Of a DNA stretch of 64,000 bases, positions 10,722 to 21,426 are shown piece after piece. The first letter of the stretch is position 1. The number at the start of each line of letters is the position of its first letter. Position numbers and translations under genes: made by a program. The DNA comes from Gnomoniopsis sp. IMI 355080 (Eukaryota; Ascomycota; Sordariomycetes; Diaporthales; Gnomoniaceae): contig JAPEVC010000022.1 in NCBI GenBank assembly GCA_027946555.1, positions 169,549-233,548 on the forward strand. The letters are read 5' to 3'. The notes below the pieces were generated by a model. That model had not been told where the DNA came from. It was given only the letters and a program-made list of their open reading frames with translations, and did not search any database.

Positions 10722-12236
10722 ATGGCTTCTCCTCATGAAGACGATGAGCCTGGCTCATCAACAGGACCGTTGTATCGCGTGGACAGTCTACAAGAGGAGA
10801 ATGAGAGGTTGCGCAAAGACTTAGAAGATTGCCGAGATCAGCTGTTTCAAATAATGCGGAAAGGAAATGATACTCCAGAAAGCGATATCAAAACCGCATT
10901 CGACATGATTTACAGCGGCATCAGCAGTTGGATCGACGAAGTTTCCTGCGAAGAAAACGTGGAGGAGTCTTTCAGGGCACAATTCACGCAGAACCTTCAG
11001 CATAAGAGCATTTTCGCTGCCCTGGGCCTACATTCTCACTGTTGCTCTGATATCGCTTGGCTTGTTAAGCTGGGGAACTCAAAGTACTCCCTGCGCATAG
11101 TGTTCTCCCTAGCCATATCACAATTTCTCACGAACGAAATCTTCCGCCAAGAAAAGACCTACTCGCATTGGGGAAATTTGTATCCACATGGCATCACAGA
11201 AACAAAGATCGAGTGCATTGTGAACGTGCAACGCAAGATGAAAGACGAACTCCAACGAGGTATATTCCCTCCCACTCCCATTCTTGGAATGTCTGATTTC
11301 CATTATTGTGATACATTAATTCCTCACGAGAATAGACCGCTAATTCTTCAATCAGATGAGTCAGAGGTTTCCAAATGGCGTGGGCAGACAATTTCAGCGA
11401 TGCTCGCGTTTGATGATGCCAAAACGCTAGCAAGAGAAACCTCCATGAAGCATCTGAGCACACTGAAACGGTATCTTGAAGACTGGCTCGGGAAGAACCT
11501 CTCGAAACCTCTCTCGGACTCCCTGATGGAAAGTGTCATTCTGCGAGCCACCAAAGCACTTGACATGGTTTGCTGTTCCAATAAGACCTACCTTTTAGGA
11601 AGTCTAAGCATCGCTCCTGGTCCGATGGATGAAGAAGCCGAGGAGATGTTGAAAATGGTTCCCATCAAGGACATGATCAGTTGGCAGTTAACAAAACCAC
11701 CACGCAAAATTGTGGATCTTTTGCAGTGTCTTTACCCAGCTGTGATGCGTATGGGCGAAAGCGGTCAAGATGATCTTATCTTGGTCCAGCCAACTTGGCT
11801 CGGCTATGAGCAATCAGGACATTTGCCTCAGGTTTCACGGCCTCCGCCCGTGACCCGCCCCCATTATGAGAGGAAAATCTCGAAACGACAGGCAGAACCG
11901 CCGAGGACAAATCCCACCAAGAAACCGCCGCAGCCATTCAAGTCACTGTCAGCGATAATTTTTGGAAATCGACCCTCCGGTACCAATGCAAGAACAGGGA
12001 GAGTGAGTCCCAAGATCAGTTCGCAACCATCTACGAGCAGAGGGAGCTCATCTCAGCAAGACCCAAGCGGCCATCATTATTCGCAAGAGCCGCTGAATGC
12101 TGAGATGTACTCCTCAAATGACACTTGGAAGATTGAGTACGCGCCTCCTTATGAGATTAGTTCAAACACTACCAGTGGGTATAGTCGGGTCTCCGACTCT
12201 GAACACCCCAGGAGGGCCAGTACTACCAAATTTTAG
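10722..12236 (+). CDS. Hypothetical fungal protein with N-terminal coiled coil and disordered C-terminus
   Basis: A single-exon gene of 504 residues from the ATG at 10722. A TTG nine codons upstream extends the open frame but is not a likely start. Residues about 20-45 (VDSLQEENERLRKDLEDC) form a heptad-like coiled coil. Residues about 55-375 are a globular, helix-rich region with WIDE, FAALGLHSHCCSDIAWL and WRGQTISAML. The last 130 residues are Pro/Ser/Arg-rich and probably disordered (RPPPVTRPHYERKISK). No catalytic motif is visible. It resembles the large pool of Pezizomycotina proteins of unknown function, and I do not assign one. Confidence 0.75.
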   Translation: MASPHEDDEPGSSTGPLYRVDSLQEENERLRKDLEDCRDQLFQIMRKGNDTPESDIKTAFDMIYSGISSWIDEVSCEENVEESFRAQFTQNLQHKSIFAALGLHSHCCSDIAWLVKLGNSKYSLRIVFSLAISQFLTNEIFRQEKTYSHWGNLYPHGITETKIECIVNVQRKMKDELQRGIFPPTPILGMSDFHYCDTLIPHENRPLILQSDESEVSKWRGQTISAMLAFDDAKTLARETSMKHLSTLKRYLEDWLGKNLSKPLSDSLMESVILRATKALDMVCCSNKTYLLGSLSIAPGPMDEEAEEMLKMVPIKDMISWQLTKPPRKIVDLLQCLYPAVMRMGESGQDDLILVQPTWLGYEQSGHLPQVSRPPPVTRPHYERKISKRQAEPPRTNPTKKPPQPFKSLSAIIFGNRPSGTNARTGRVSPKISSQPSTSRGSSSQQDPSGHHYSQEPLNAEMYSSNDTWKIEYAPPYEISSNTTSGYSRVSDSEHPRRASTTKF

Positions 12237-12983
12237 CAAACCATGGGATAATATACCTGCGGGTCTTACAAGTATTCCGTCGATGGCACATCAATACTGG
12301 GCATCCTGTAGCATGGCAACCCAATGAGAGGGCATGATATGATAAGGTAGAAGGCGAGATTCATTGCCTTTGAAACCAGACTACCTAGGTAGTCAGGCTG
12401 AGGGCGGAACCAAGGCATGATCTTTGAGTTCTCAAAAGTTATATCTCTGTAAAATCATGATTATAGTGTGTAATTATACGAGGCAGGAAGAAGCTTTCGT
12501 GGGGCATAAGCCATAAAGTGAATGATCACGAGATAAATGCGCTCGGGTAGGATCATCTTAGGGTAATTTTCGCTGAACATGGCCGAAAGTGGACAAGCTT
12601 TCTCAAAGACCTTATCGACCATTGATCTCGCTTTTTCAAACTTGGTGGGATGATCAGCATGGCCAGTCTGTTAAATTCGAAGTGATACCAGCGGAGGCTG
12701 GGGACTCAGTGGCACGATGGTGGCACAATTCGGAAACCAATACAGCAATTGCTGTGAAATGACCGTGTAGAAAAAGCGAGGGAAACGGAATAGGAGGTCT
12801 GGGAAGAAGACCATGCCCCTATCACTGTTGACAGTGAAGCTAAAAGTGAGTTGATAACCAAGCGCATTATAGCATCCGCCCATGAGTCTTCGTCGCCATC
12901 CACTTTTCATACACTTGTCTTAGGTAGGAGAACAGGCAGGCCAACTTGAATGACACAGTCAAAAAGACATCCTCGATAGTATC
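12237..12983. other. Intergenic region, convergent 3' ends
   Basis: This lies between the coiled-coil orphan (plus) and the second P450 (minus), so it holds two 3' flanks. It contains the 16-bp palindrome at 12379-12394. Overlapping 65- and 79-codon frames at 12671-12910 lack motifs and are not called. Confidence 0.55.
12379..12394. repeat. Perfect 16-bp palindrome around TACCTAGGTA
   Basis: The sequence GACTACCTAGGTAGTC equals its own reverse complement. It is one of 12 copies of the TACCTAGGTA core in this window. The others start at 10058, 15029, 15041, 29929, 33346, 36454, 46276, 46434, 49960, 52560 and 53572. It sits 143 bp after the stop codon of the upstream gene. Confidence 0.9.
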
Positions 12984-14700
12984 TCAAATTTGATACTGAT
13001 ATTTGGTGACGAAAACTTTGATGCCGCTTTGGTCCTGTGTGCCAGCAATGAACTGGTCACTCACTGGCTTGACATCCTTCAGGCCTGCGCCGTCCAGCTT
13101 GAAATCAAACTTCTGGACTAGGGCAGCGACAACAAGGTATAGTTCAATCCACGCGAGACTGGTATGTAGAACCAGTGACTGAATGTGGCACAACATCGGA
13201 GAGACTTACTGCATCCCGAGACAAATTCGCGTGCCTCTGGAGAAAGGCCCGAATACCTTCTCGAGCCGTCTTCTGTTCTTCACATCAAGCCATCTGCCGG
13301 GGTCGAATCTCTCGGGCTCTGGGTACACACTCTCATCATAGTGCATCAGCACGGTAGTCATACCGACTGGTGTTCCAGCAGGAATACGCCAATCATCGTA
13401 CATGAGGTCGCGATCTGGTGCAATTCTTGCCAGTCGTGTTGCAACGCCCGGACTCATTCGAAGTCCTTCAGTCAAAACCGCGGTCAGGTACGGCATCCTC
13501 TCGAGTTGCTGTAAATCCACTTCAGTGTCTTGCGAACCCGACTCTTTGCGGGCTGATGCAAGTTCGGTCCTTAGTTTGGCAAGAACATCCGTGTTGCTGT
13601 ACACGTAGAACAAAATGAGTCTTAGCGTTGCGGCTGTCGTCTCGAAGGCGGCCCCTGTGACAGTGCTCACGTCATCATAGAGACGAGGAAGACTCTTTTC
13701 GGATGGTGGGAGAGAGGACAGCGCAATAGCGTGGACGATGGTCCGCTGGGGCTCAACTTCAGCGTCGGCGGTTGCGAGTTTGGTATGCAGTTCCTGAGTG
13801 ATTCGCAGAGTATCCTGATTTCACAATCAAGTCAGATAGAATACAGCGATGAAAAATAGGGATGGAATGCGATATTGAAGTATCATTACCTTGAGGTAAC
13901 CAAAAAAGTCTTTCGCTCCCTTGTCCCCAATCTTCTCGATCACTGAACTTGGCATGGATTTCATCAGAGGCCCAAACCAAGGCATGTGCTTTGTACAACG
14001 CCAGACATGGCCACCGCCCTGGAAGACAGCCGTCATCCCTTCATTGAAGTCTTCACTGCCGAGGTTATCATATGTCTTGTCGAGAAGAAGCTCCGTGGCA
14101 ACATCACGTACGAAGGCGCTGACAGCGCTCCCGAGATTGATCGACTCTGTCCTGCCAGCGTAATCTTCAATTCGATCTGAGAGACGACCAGTCAGACGCT
14201 GAATAACTCCGAGGTTCTTGACGACATTGGCTCTGGATATGAAGCGCTCTAGAGGTTCGCGTCGGCGCTTATGAAGGGTGTGATCAACACAAGTAATAGT
14301 GGAGTTGGGCACGCCAAAAGCTTTGTTGGCCCACTCATATTTGTTCCATATTCCCTCTTGTCGATATAAACGCTCGTAGTACGTTGCGTCAGAGATGTGG
14401 ATCTCGTGAGGGCTAATGCGAACAATAGGTCCTGTATACATGTTAGATCAAGCTTTCAATGGTCGCGAAGGCAGAGACACATAGACCGTATTTTTTGTGA
14501 AGCTTGGCGATCTTGAAAGTGTACTGTCCGTTCAAGATCGCATCGTAGTATGCTTCATACCATCTCGTTGCTGCTGCGATTTTTGGACCAGGGAATGTAG
14601 CAAGCCGATGTAGGAAGAGCCGGTAGAAAATAAGACTCAGATAGTAGACAATGGTTGCAACCGCGATCTGCTGCCAAGGCATTTGGCGCAGGTATTCCAT
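12984..14700 (-). CDS. Cytochrome P450 monooxygenase, trichodiene-oxygenase-like class
   Basis: A complete P450 of about 511 residues in four exons on the minus strand: 14700-14487, 14431-13890, 13814-13210, 13158-12984. Joins restore the expected sequence, e.g. KKYGPIVRISPHEIHI and CLGMHLAWIELYLV. Features in order: N-terminal membrane anchor (IAVATIVYYLSLIFY), proline hinge FPGPK, C-helix HTLHKRRREPL, I-helix TGAAFETTAATL, ExxR in LTEGLRMSPG, PERF motif PERFDPGRW, and heme loop FGPFSRGTRICLG with the ligand cysteine. N-terminal wording (RISPHEIHISDATYYERLY) fits fungal trichodiene-oxygenase-like and related P450s used in secondary metabolism. That is a family resemblance and says nothing certain about substrate; no terpene cyclase lies in the window. 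Two TACCTAGGTA copies lie about 330 bp upstream. Confidence 0.93.
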
Positions 14701-15623
14701 AGTGCCAAGCTTGTTTCACTCAAACTGACTGGGTTGCGCTGTGAGATTCCAGAAATACAATGATGAATGTTTTTGCGAGTCGGGAATGAGTGCTCTCTCG
14801 AATTCTTGTTATTTCTTTCAATAAAGCAACTCTGCGTGGGAGCTAGGAACTTGCACAGTACCATGAGTATACGGTTCAGTCTTTCATGCTAGGTGGTTGC
14901 TGTGAACTACAGTGTTGCAATACTGTATGCCACCCTACGACGTAGCATGGAGACCAACCAACGGTCGCATCGGGTGCTACTCTGCACCAACGTTTGCATA
15001 CACGCCCGTCTGTCACTGCATAACTAGCTACCTAGGTATCTACCTAGGTAGGTCAAGATACCCACTGACCGTGCAAATCTGCTTACAACCTCATGAACAA
15101 CACTGGAGCACCTGCGTTCGGCATTACTGCTTCCGCCAACGAAAGAGACAGCGAAGCCCCTCTTACTGCTGCGACTGATAATTGCGCCAGCCTCTGATTT
15201 TGGCACCTCTGTCCTTGGGTCTCTTTGTTCAAATTCAAGCTATTATGGCGAGAACCTACGACGCGCTGGGCTCGCTAGAGAGTACTGCAATTCGACTAAC
15301 TACAGACACCCAATCCATAACACGGCCAGGCAACAATCACCTGAGTAGGTCTAGAACGGGGACTCCTGTCAGAACGCGTTTCTTACAAGACATGATCTTG
15401 TAATGTGATAGTATCGCAGATCCGCATACTACGAGCAACCCCAGGATAAAGACCTTTTATCCCCAAGGTCTAAGTCATAGTAAACATGGCATAGAAAAGT
15501 TTGTGTGAGGAGAAAATGGCGCGTGGAATTGACGGATCGAGAGACACAACATGTAAGAAAACCTGGAAGTATGCCGCATGGAATCAACTACTGATCTGCT
15601 TTTTGAATTCGTCTTGATCGAAT
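14701..15623. other. Upstream region of second P450
   Basis: Between the P450 start and the 3' end of the Stealth-family gene. It carries the paired TACCTAGGTA copies at 15029-15050. No gene supported. Confidence 0.6.
15029..15050. repeat. Two adjacent TACCTAGGTA palindromes
   Basis: Exact TACCTAGGTA at 15029-15038 and again at 15041-15050, separated by two bases, so centre-to-centre spacing is 12 bp. They lie about 330-350 bp upstream of the P450 start at 14700. This is the only back-to-back pair in the window. Confidence 0.9.
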
Positions 15624-16978
15624 TTATTTCTCTAAATGCAAATGCTGTTTCGTCCCCTCGTGCTTCTCAAAGATGCCTGCGAGGTGACCATATCGCTGCT
15701 CATAGAAACCCGTCAGAGCATTATGAGCTGCATCAATAGCCTCTTGGTCATCAATGCCCATATCGTCATTGATTGTCAAAAACAATGGCTCCCTCGCGTT
15801 GAGATTCTTGGTGGCTTGAACATTGAGCTCCATGTCGGTGCTCCACATCATCAGGAACGCTTTGCCGGGCCCGTCCTGGACGAATTCAAAGTCGAGAGCA
15901 CAGCACTGTGGACCCTCATTCACGACAAAGCCGTAGTACAGATACGGCCAGAGAATATCACCTGGCGTGCGGAAACGATGTCTTCGGGTCTCGGAAAGGG
16001 CGTCATGGAACCTTTGATGCATATTGAAGAATGCTTCTCGGTGATAGACGTAAGGTGCATGTTTGAGATATCTGTAGCGTGTTGTTGAGGTCCCGTTGTC
16101 GTGCGCGTACTGGTCTTGAAGTAAACCAAGGGTAGCCCAGAGACTTTGGAGCCATCCCGATCCACCCGTTGTTTTGACATTCGGGGAGATGAAGGCTCTG
16201 TCGAAGTAGAATCTCGTTCCACCATTTTCGGTAAAGAAATCGATCGGTTCTGTTGGCCTGTCTATCATATAGTCGTCGTTCATATGAATGAAGTGATCTG
16301 ACAAGCCCGGTATCAAATGCAGGAACTGCTCAACGACGTAGTTGGAAAAGGTAGGTATAGCATCTCGGGGCAGCATGTCGTCCTGGCAGATCCACTGAAT
16401 TCTGTCATAAAGCAAAAAAAGGTTACTGGTGCACGTTTCCTTCCCATGATAACTATGTGAGCTTACCTCGGATGCGATTGATTCAGCCAAATCGGCGCAG
16501 TCTGCGACACGATGAAGATTTTGCCTCGATGCCAGGGCGCATTGCTAACCCATGTTCGGAGAGAGTACCGTAGATCTTCGTGATCACGGTACAGTCCGCT
16601 GAACTCTGGTCCTCCATATTGCACGCGCGAGGCTGCTAAATCCGGATCGGACCCGTTCTGGTCGAGTCAGCTTACCATTCCCGTTCGTGTCTTAATGCGC
16701 GGTACGAGACCTACCACCCAGGTGTATACGACACTAGCATCCCTTGCCCAATCCCACTTACTCTCATGAGAAGCCTCTGCCGAGGGATGTGTCTCTGTGA
16801 GGGTTGGCCTGTGCAACCAATCTTGCAGTTGACCACCTTCGCTTTCGAATCCGAACAGCCATTGAATATTATTATTCGAAGTGAGCCAGAGCAACAAGAG
16901 GAAGAAGTGAGCTGCACACGTGTATAAAATGACTCTTGTCTTGACCAAGGACGATGGCATACATGTGGAAAGCTGCAT
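15624..16978 (-). CDS. Stealth-family hexose/xylose-1-phosphate transferase, type II membrane protein
   Basis: About 410 residues in three exons on the minus strand: 16978-16715, 16657-16467, 16401-15624. An N-terminal signal anchor (VILYTCAAHFFLLLLWL) indicates a Golgi type II enzyme. All four conserved Stealth blocks are visible. CR1 is VVYTWVNGSDP, made whole by the first splice, followed by RDHEDLRYSLRTWVSNAPW and KIFIVSQTAPIWL. CR2 is DDMLPRDAIPTFSNYVVE with GLSDHFIHMNDDYMI. CR3 is HAPYVYHREAFFNMHQRF. CR4 lies near the end around NDDMGIDDQEAI. Family members transfer sugar-1-phosphate from a nucleotide sugar to a glycan; the characterised fungal example is the cryptococcal xylosylphosphotransferase Xpt1. 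Donor and acceptor here are unknown. Confidence 0.9.
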
Positions 16979-18361
16979 TATCTTGAATCATGTGAATATT
17001 GCGCGCCTCCTATAAGAGGTAATTGGAGATTGCGTATCCCAATTTCGCTGGCTCCCCGTCTGCTCGTCTTTTCTGCACAAGTCGAAAGTACGAATTCCAG
17101 TGATTGCGAATGTATCACAGGAACTATCGTAATGTAATATGGCATATCGGCTAACCCGGCACTGCTGCCACGTAGTGGCGATGAGGCTGAAACTAAGGAT
17201 ACACTACAATTGTATGATCTCCGACATCCTGTAAGTATATGATACTATCGGATGACAGACCCGATGATCGATCCGCAGCAACCCTGGAGGGACCGCCCAT
17301 ACTAGGAAGACCAGCTTGAACTCTCTGCATTCGAGCGGACATGACGGGAAGGGTTGGTGATTATGATATTGAAACAAACTAACACCTAGTGTCTACTCTC
17401 AGACAGGTACCTTGGTAGGCACCATGTCAAGTTGGTGAAACGATCTAGGGAGCAGATCCCTTGCGTCCTTCTAGACAAGACTTGGTGGAGAATATATGAG
17501 GTAAGCTGGGCTGCTTATGTCCGACCACATTTTCAAAGCTGCGAGAATGGGGTGTCTGAACAACGCGTAACTTTCATTACTACACTAGCAGTGTCTTTGT
17601 ACGGACATGAAAGCAAGATTGCAAAGAACCCTAGCGTACGACCGAATCCATGTCATCCTATTGATAAAGGTGATGTCCTAGGCTCACTTCTGTCAACCCC
17701 AGCGACTTTACTCTCGGCTACAATCTTTGATTCATTTTTAGAGATTATCGTCCAGTGAATCGAGAAGATTTTCCACTTATGAAAACAAAAGGCTCAAGAA
17801 TATTCAATCACAGCACAAGCCCAATGATGCGCGGTTAAGTCCTCACAGCTGCACGTCAGATTGCCCCGGCACAGTGCAGCCTGCGTGCGCCTTGGGAGGG
17901 CAGCATGCAAGTGGCTGCTCAGCTGCTGCGCTTCACCTGCAGAAAAGCGGATCCAAGGGGTTTGATTTGTTTTCGTGGAGTTTGATGAGGCTATGCAGTC
18001 GGATTCTGCCTCGAGTATGCCTTGTCAACCAATGGCTAGGCGTGCATCAAATGATGCGGCGCCACCTGGCAGTCTAACAGTGACCCCGCGGTCAAGTTGG
18101 CGTTACACAGCATGTTAGCCACTTCGACGAGGAGGCTGATTTATGGGAATCAAACTATTATTGTCCCCAAATTGATTTCTCTCGAGCCAATTCTCTCCGC
18201 CCTCTCTTTGTCTCTCTTCTGATCTTTGCGCCTTTCGTCGACGTTTTGCAGAGCCTCTCTTCAGTCTTGGAGTGGTCGGACAAGGCCCGAAGACTCAATT
18301 ATCTGATCCTACTTCATACTTGAATGCATACTTACGGCTTTTTACAAAGATCAGCATTACA
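16979..18361. other. Divergent intergenic region, Stealth gene and STAND-N gene
   Basis: Holds the upstream DNA of both neighbours. A 108-codon frame at 17432-17758 starts with TTG and has no motif. A pyrimidine-rich stretch at about 18175-18235 precedes the STAND-N gene and may be its leader. Confidence 0.55.
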
Positions 18362-20628
18362 ATGGCTGAGATTCTCGGCACCGTATCCAGCGCCTTCGCC
18401 GTTGCTGAGGTTGGTGTCAAAGCCGGCAACACGCTATTCAAGTTGCGCGAGCTCTGGAAGGAAGTTCAAGATGTGCCTGAAAAGATTCGAGATCTTATGA
18501 GACAAATTGAAATTTACGAGCCTCTCTTGGCTGAGCTCGAATCGTACCTCGTGGTCGATCCTTTGGCTGCAGGTGGTGCAGTTGCTAGGGCGTCCAGCCC
18601 AGGTCTTGTCGATGTGTCTGTGAAAGGGAAGACTTCATCTTATTGCAGAGAGGCTTTGGCAGACTTGCAAGATCTGGTGAATGATTTGAGCAAAGGAATT
18701 AGCTCTGCTGAACGAAAGAAACGGGGGATCGGCAGGGTTAAGGCAGTGCTCAAGAAGGACGACCTCAACAAATTCCAGAGTCGACTGGACAGGGCCTTCG
18801 GGCTATTACAGTCAGCTCATATGGTCCAGCAATCAGCTAAACTTGACCATCAGTCGGTTCAAATTGAACGCTTGATGTGAGAGATGAACCGAAATTCCTA
18901 AACCATCGTACACCTGGGCATCTAGCTGACTGGTCTCAGGGCCCTGGCCAATTCGCAGGCTCCACTGGTCATGCAAATCAGCCAGCAAGTTACAACAATC
19001 GCTATGGAAAGGGGCTTTCCCAAGGACCCGGATCAATCGGCTTTAGTATCTACTGTAGTCAGTAGGAAGAGCCTGACAAGGAAGCGAACCTACCATCTCC
19101 CACTTGGCGGTTCACCATTCTTCGGTGGCATTTCTACAAGATCTTTCAAGGAAGCCACGCCTACCGCGCGAAGTAGTAGGTATTCTGATCGCGTCCCAGT
19201 CATTTTCTTGTAAGCTGTAGCTAATTAGAATGATGAAAGCCTGGGTTGCGCAGTTTCGACCACCAAAATGGCTTTGTCGAAAGTATTGGGAACTGCTAAC
19301 GCAGCAGACGTGCGCGGGATGGCAGTTTAATCTCACCAGCTTCAATATGGTGCCTTGGGATTCTGACGTGATGCAATTTGCCTGGAACAACAATTGGGCG
19401 GGGATTTGCGAGCTGTTCAGAGAAGGCCGTGCTTCACCCTACGACTACACCATACATGGTACTAAGCTGATCGACGTAGGTGACACAGCTTTACCTCCAG
19501 ACGAAAGATTGACTAACAATAGCATCGAGATAGCTTGCATGCATGTTTGGTAGCTTTGACGTCATAGTAGGACTTCTTCAAACAGAACAGGCCGTGACGG
19601 ACTCTCGACTTAAGAGTGTCAAGCTACTTGGGGTTTTGAAGACTAAGAAGGAACTCACTGAAAACGACATGCAACAACTCCTAGATCATGGGTTTGTTGA
19701 CTGGGTCGCAGCTGAAGTTGTGGAACTAGAGCCAAGCGATACGGGCAGGCATGCTTTGAATGATTTGCCTTGGTGTCCGCCTGTCAAGGGGTTGTTCGAA
19801 CTACAACTTCGAGCCTGGGTGCCCTATTGGGATGGTCTGCGTCCGACTCGAAAAGTGCAAATGATAGATCCTCGGGCAAGTTGGCCCGCCAATTACGTCC
19901 GCCGCCTCATTCGCCCGACGGGGCCTATTCAAAAAGATGACATTCGACAATGGGCAGACGATGGTCTTTCTCTTTTGCACTCGATCATCATGTGCTTCTG
20001 TCACTCAGAGCCTATCGAATTGTCTCCCACCTGGGTAGATCACAGCGGTTGGCGGACTGACTGGCAGCAACTCCTCACCGAAACTATCCTCGCGGCGGAC
20101 AACCTACATCCAATGCAAGACATCAACTTCTTTGGGAAGCGAGAGGCCCCTATGACAATTTTACTATATTTCTTCCACGCCATATGCTGGCCGAAATACC
20201 TCACATTGATACGCAAGATAAGAAAGGAGGCAAGGTTGAATATATTACTGGCTGTGCTGATGAACTGTGGCATTGATTTGGAGGCATATGGACGATATGA
20301 ATTCGATATCTGGGCATCTCAATACGGCGCTACACACATGGAAACGGCATCATGCGTCAAAGTGCTTGATCTTTGTTTGAAGCTGCCTTGTGCAAAGTTC
20401 CAACATCGTGGAGGATGGCGGGTGTATCGTAAGGATTTGATATCAGCGATTCATTACGGGCCGCGGCCGGAAGATTGGTCTATCGAATTTGACAGATATC
20501 GAGATTGGCCCGAGCAGTTTTGGAATATGGTCGAGAATCCGTTGCAAGTCGAGGTCATGCCTGGGACGTGGGTAGATGACAATTGGGATTCCGACTGGGA
20601 TTCCGACTGGGATTCCGATTTAAGGTGA
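18362..20628 (+). CDS. NLR/STAND-type N-terminal domain protein lacking an NTPase domain
   Basis: About 698 residues in four exons: 18362-18876, 18940-19179, 19229-19475, 19534-20628; phases agree throughout. The N-terminus MAEILGTVSSAFAVAEVGVK followed by LFKLRELWKEVQDVPEKI is the helical domain placed at the front of many fungal STAND/NLR proteins (Helo-like or STAND N-terminal class). No NACHT or NB-ARC P-loop follows. The middle part (FRPPKWLCRKYWELL then WQFNLTSFNMVPWDSDV, then a weak ankyrin-like run GLASP-type at FREGRASPYDY) matches the layout of fungal proteins that combine this N-domain with degenerate ankyrin repeats. The C-terminus ends in an acidic Trp-Asp-Ser-Asp repeat. Function unknown; a role in signalling or non-self response is inference from the domain only. 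The intron at 19180-19228 has a less usual GTATTC donor. Confidence 0.82.
20585..20620 (+). repeat. 12-bp in-frame tandem repeat at the 3' end of the STAND-N gene
   Basis: Three successive units of GGGATTCCGACT, the last ending GATT, encode WDSDWDSDWDSD just before the stop codon. Units 1 and 2 are identical, which indicates recent slippage. Because the unit is 12 bp, copy-number change keeps frame. Confidence 0.9.
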
Positions 20629-21426
20629 AAGGAATCAAGTCAAGCCATTTCAATGACCCGGTGGGATCGCACTGTAATGTAGTTCTATGCTGCGATGCAG
20701 GTACTCGTGCTGGATCATATGTGCTGTCTTCTCCCTACGAGACCATTGACAACAAATTCATTTCTGAAGCTGTGTTCCAGAACAACATGTGCTTGAAGAT
20801 GACGCCGTCCTCATTGTCCTCGAGCTAAAGTTATAACAAACAGCATACTCCGTAATGCCGTCCCCAAGACCGCACGTCGCAATGGACGCCTTCAGTGGGA
20901 AATTGATCCGAGATATCGCGATGATCTCGATTCATGCCGAGTTGAGAGCTCACCCACAATGCAGCGTCTCTCGTCAAACCGCGTTGATGCCGGACGTGCC
21001 GCCGTGCCGGTCTAACCGCCCCGCCCCTCGCGTAGTCCGAGCCCGGCCCGGCGAACAACGATGGAAAGCCCGAGACCGAGGACCGATCGGCGGGAACGGA
21101 GATCCAAACTGAGGCGACAGCCAACATATGAGCTTGGCATGCTGAATTCCACAAACAGATGTGAGCTCAGATATTACCCTGAGCAAAAGCTATCGATAGA
21201 TCCAGTCTTCTTCTTGGGATCTTCGAAAATGCACCTATGAGAGGCTCGCATATGTCATCAGAGTCGGGCGCAGACTTTGCCCCACATTCCATTTTATATC
21301 GATGCCCTCCCCTACAGATGACATTTTCACAAATGACCCTTCTCGGTCCTATCTAGAGCATTCTGTTTCTTTCAGGAAATCATCTCACCATCTTGAGATC
21401 GAGGCCCAGTCGTAATAATAGTAATA
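20629..21426. other. Intergenic region with a GC-rich island
   Basis: Between the STAND-N gene and the MFS transporter. About 20980-21110 is markedly GC-rich (many GCC/CGG runs) against AT-richer flanks. Frames there are open on both strands without motifs. Function not seen. Confidence 0.5.

Noticed and set aside
17432..17758. 108-codon plus-strand frame
   Set aside because: Begins with TTG and shows no recognisable domain or splice partners.
19180..19228. Alternative 19-bp intron at 19210 in the STAND-N gene
   Set aside because: Shorter than any plausible spliceosomal intron; the upstream GTATTC donor keeps frame with a normal intron size.
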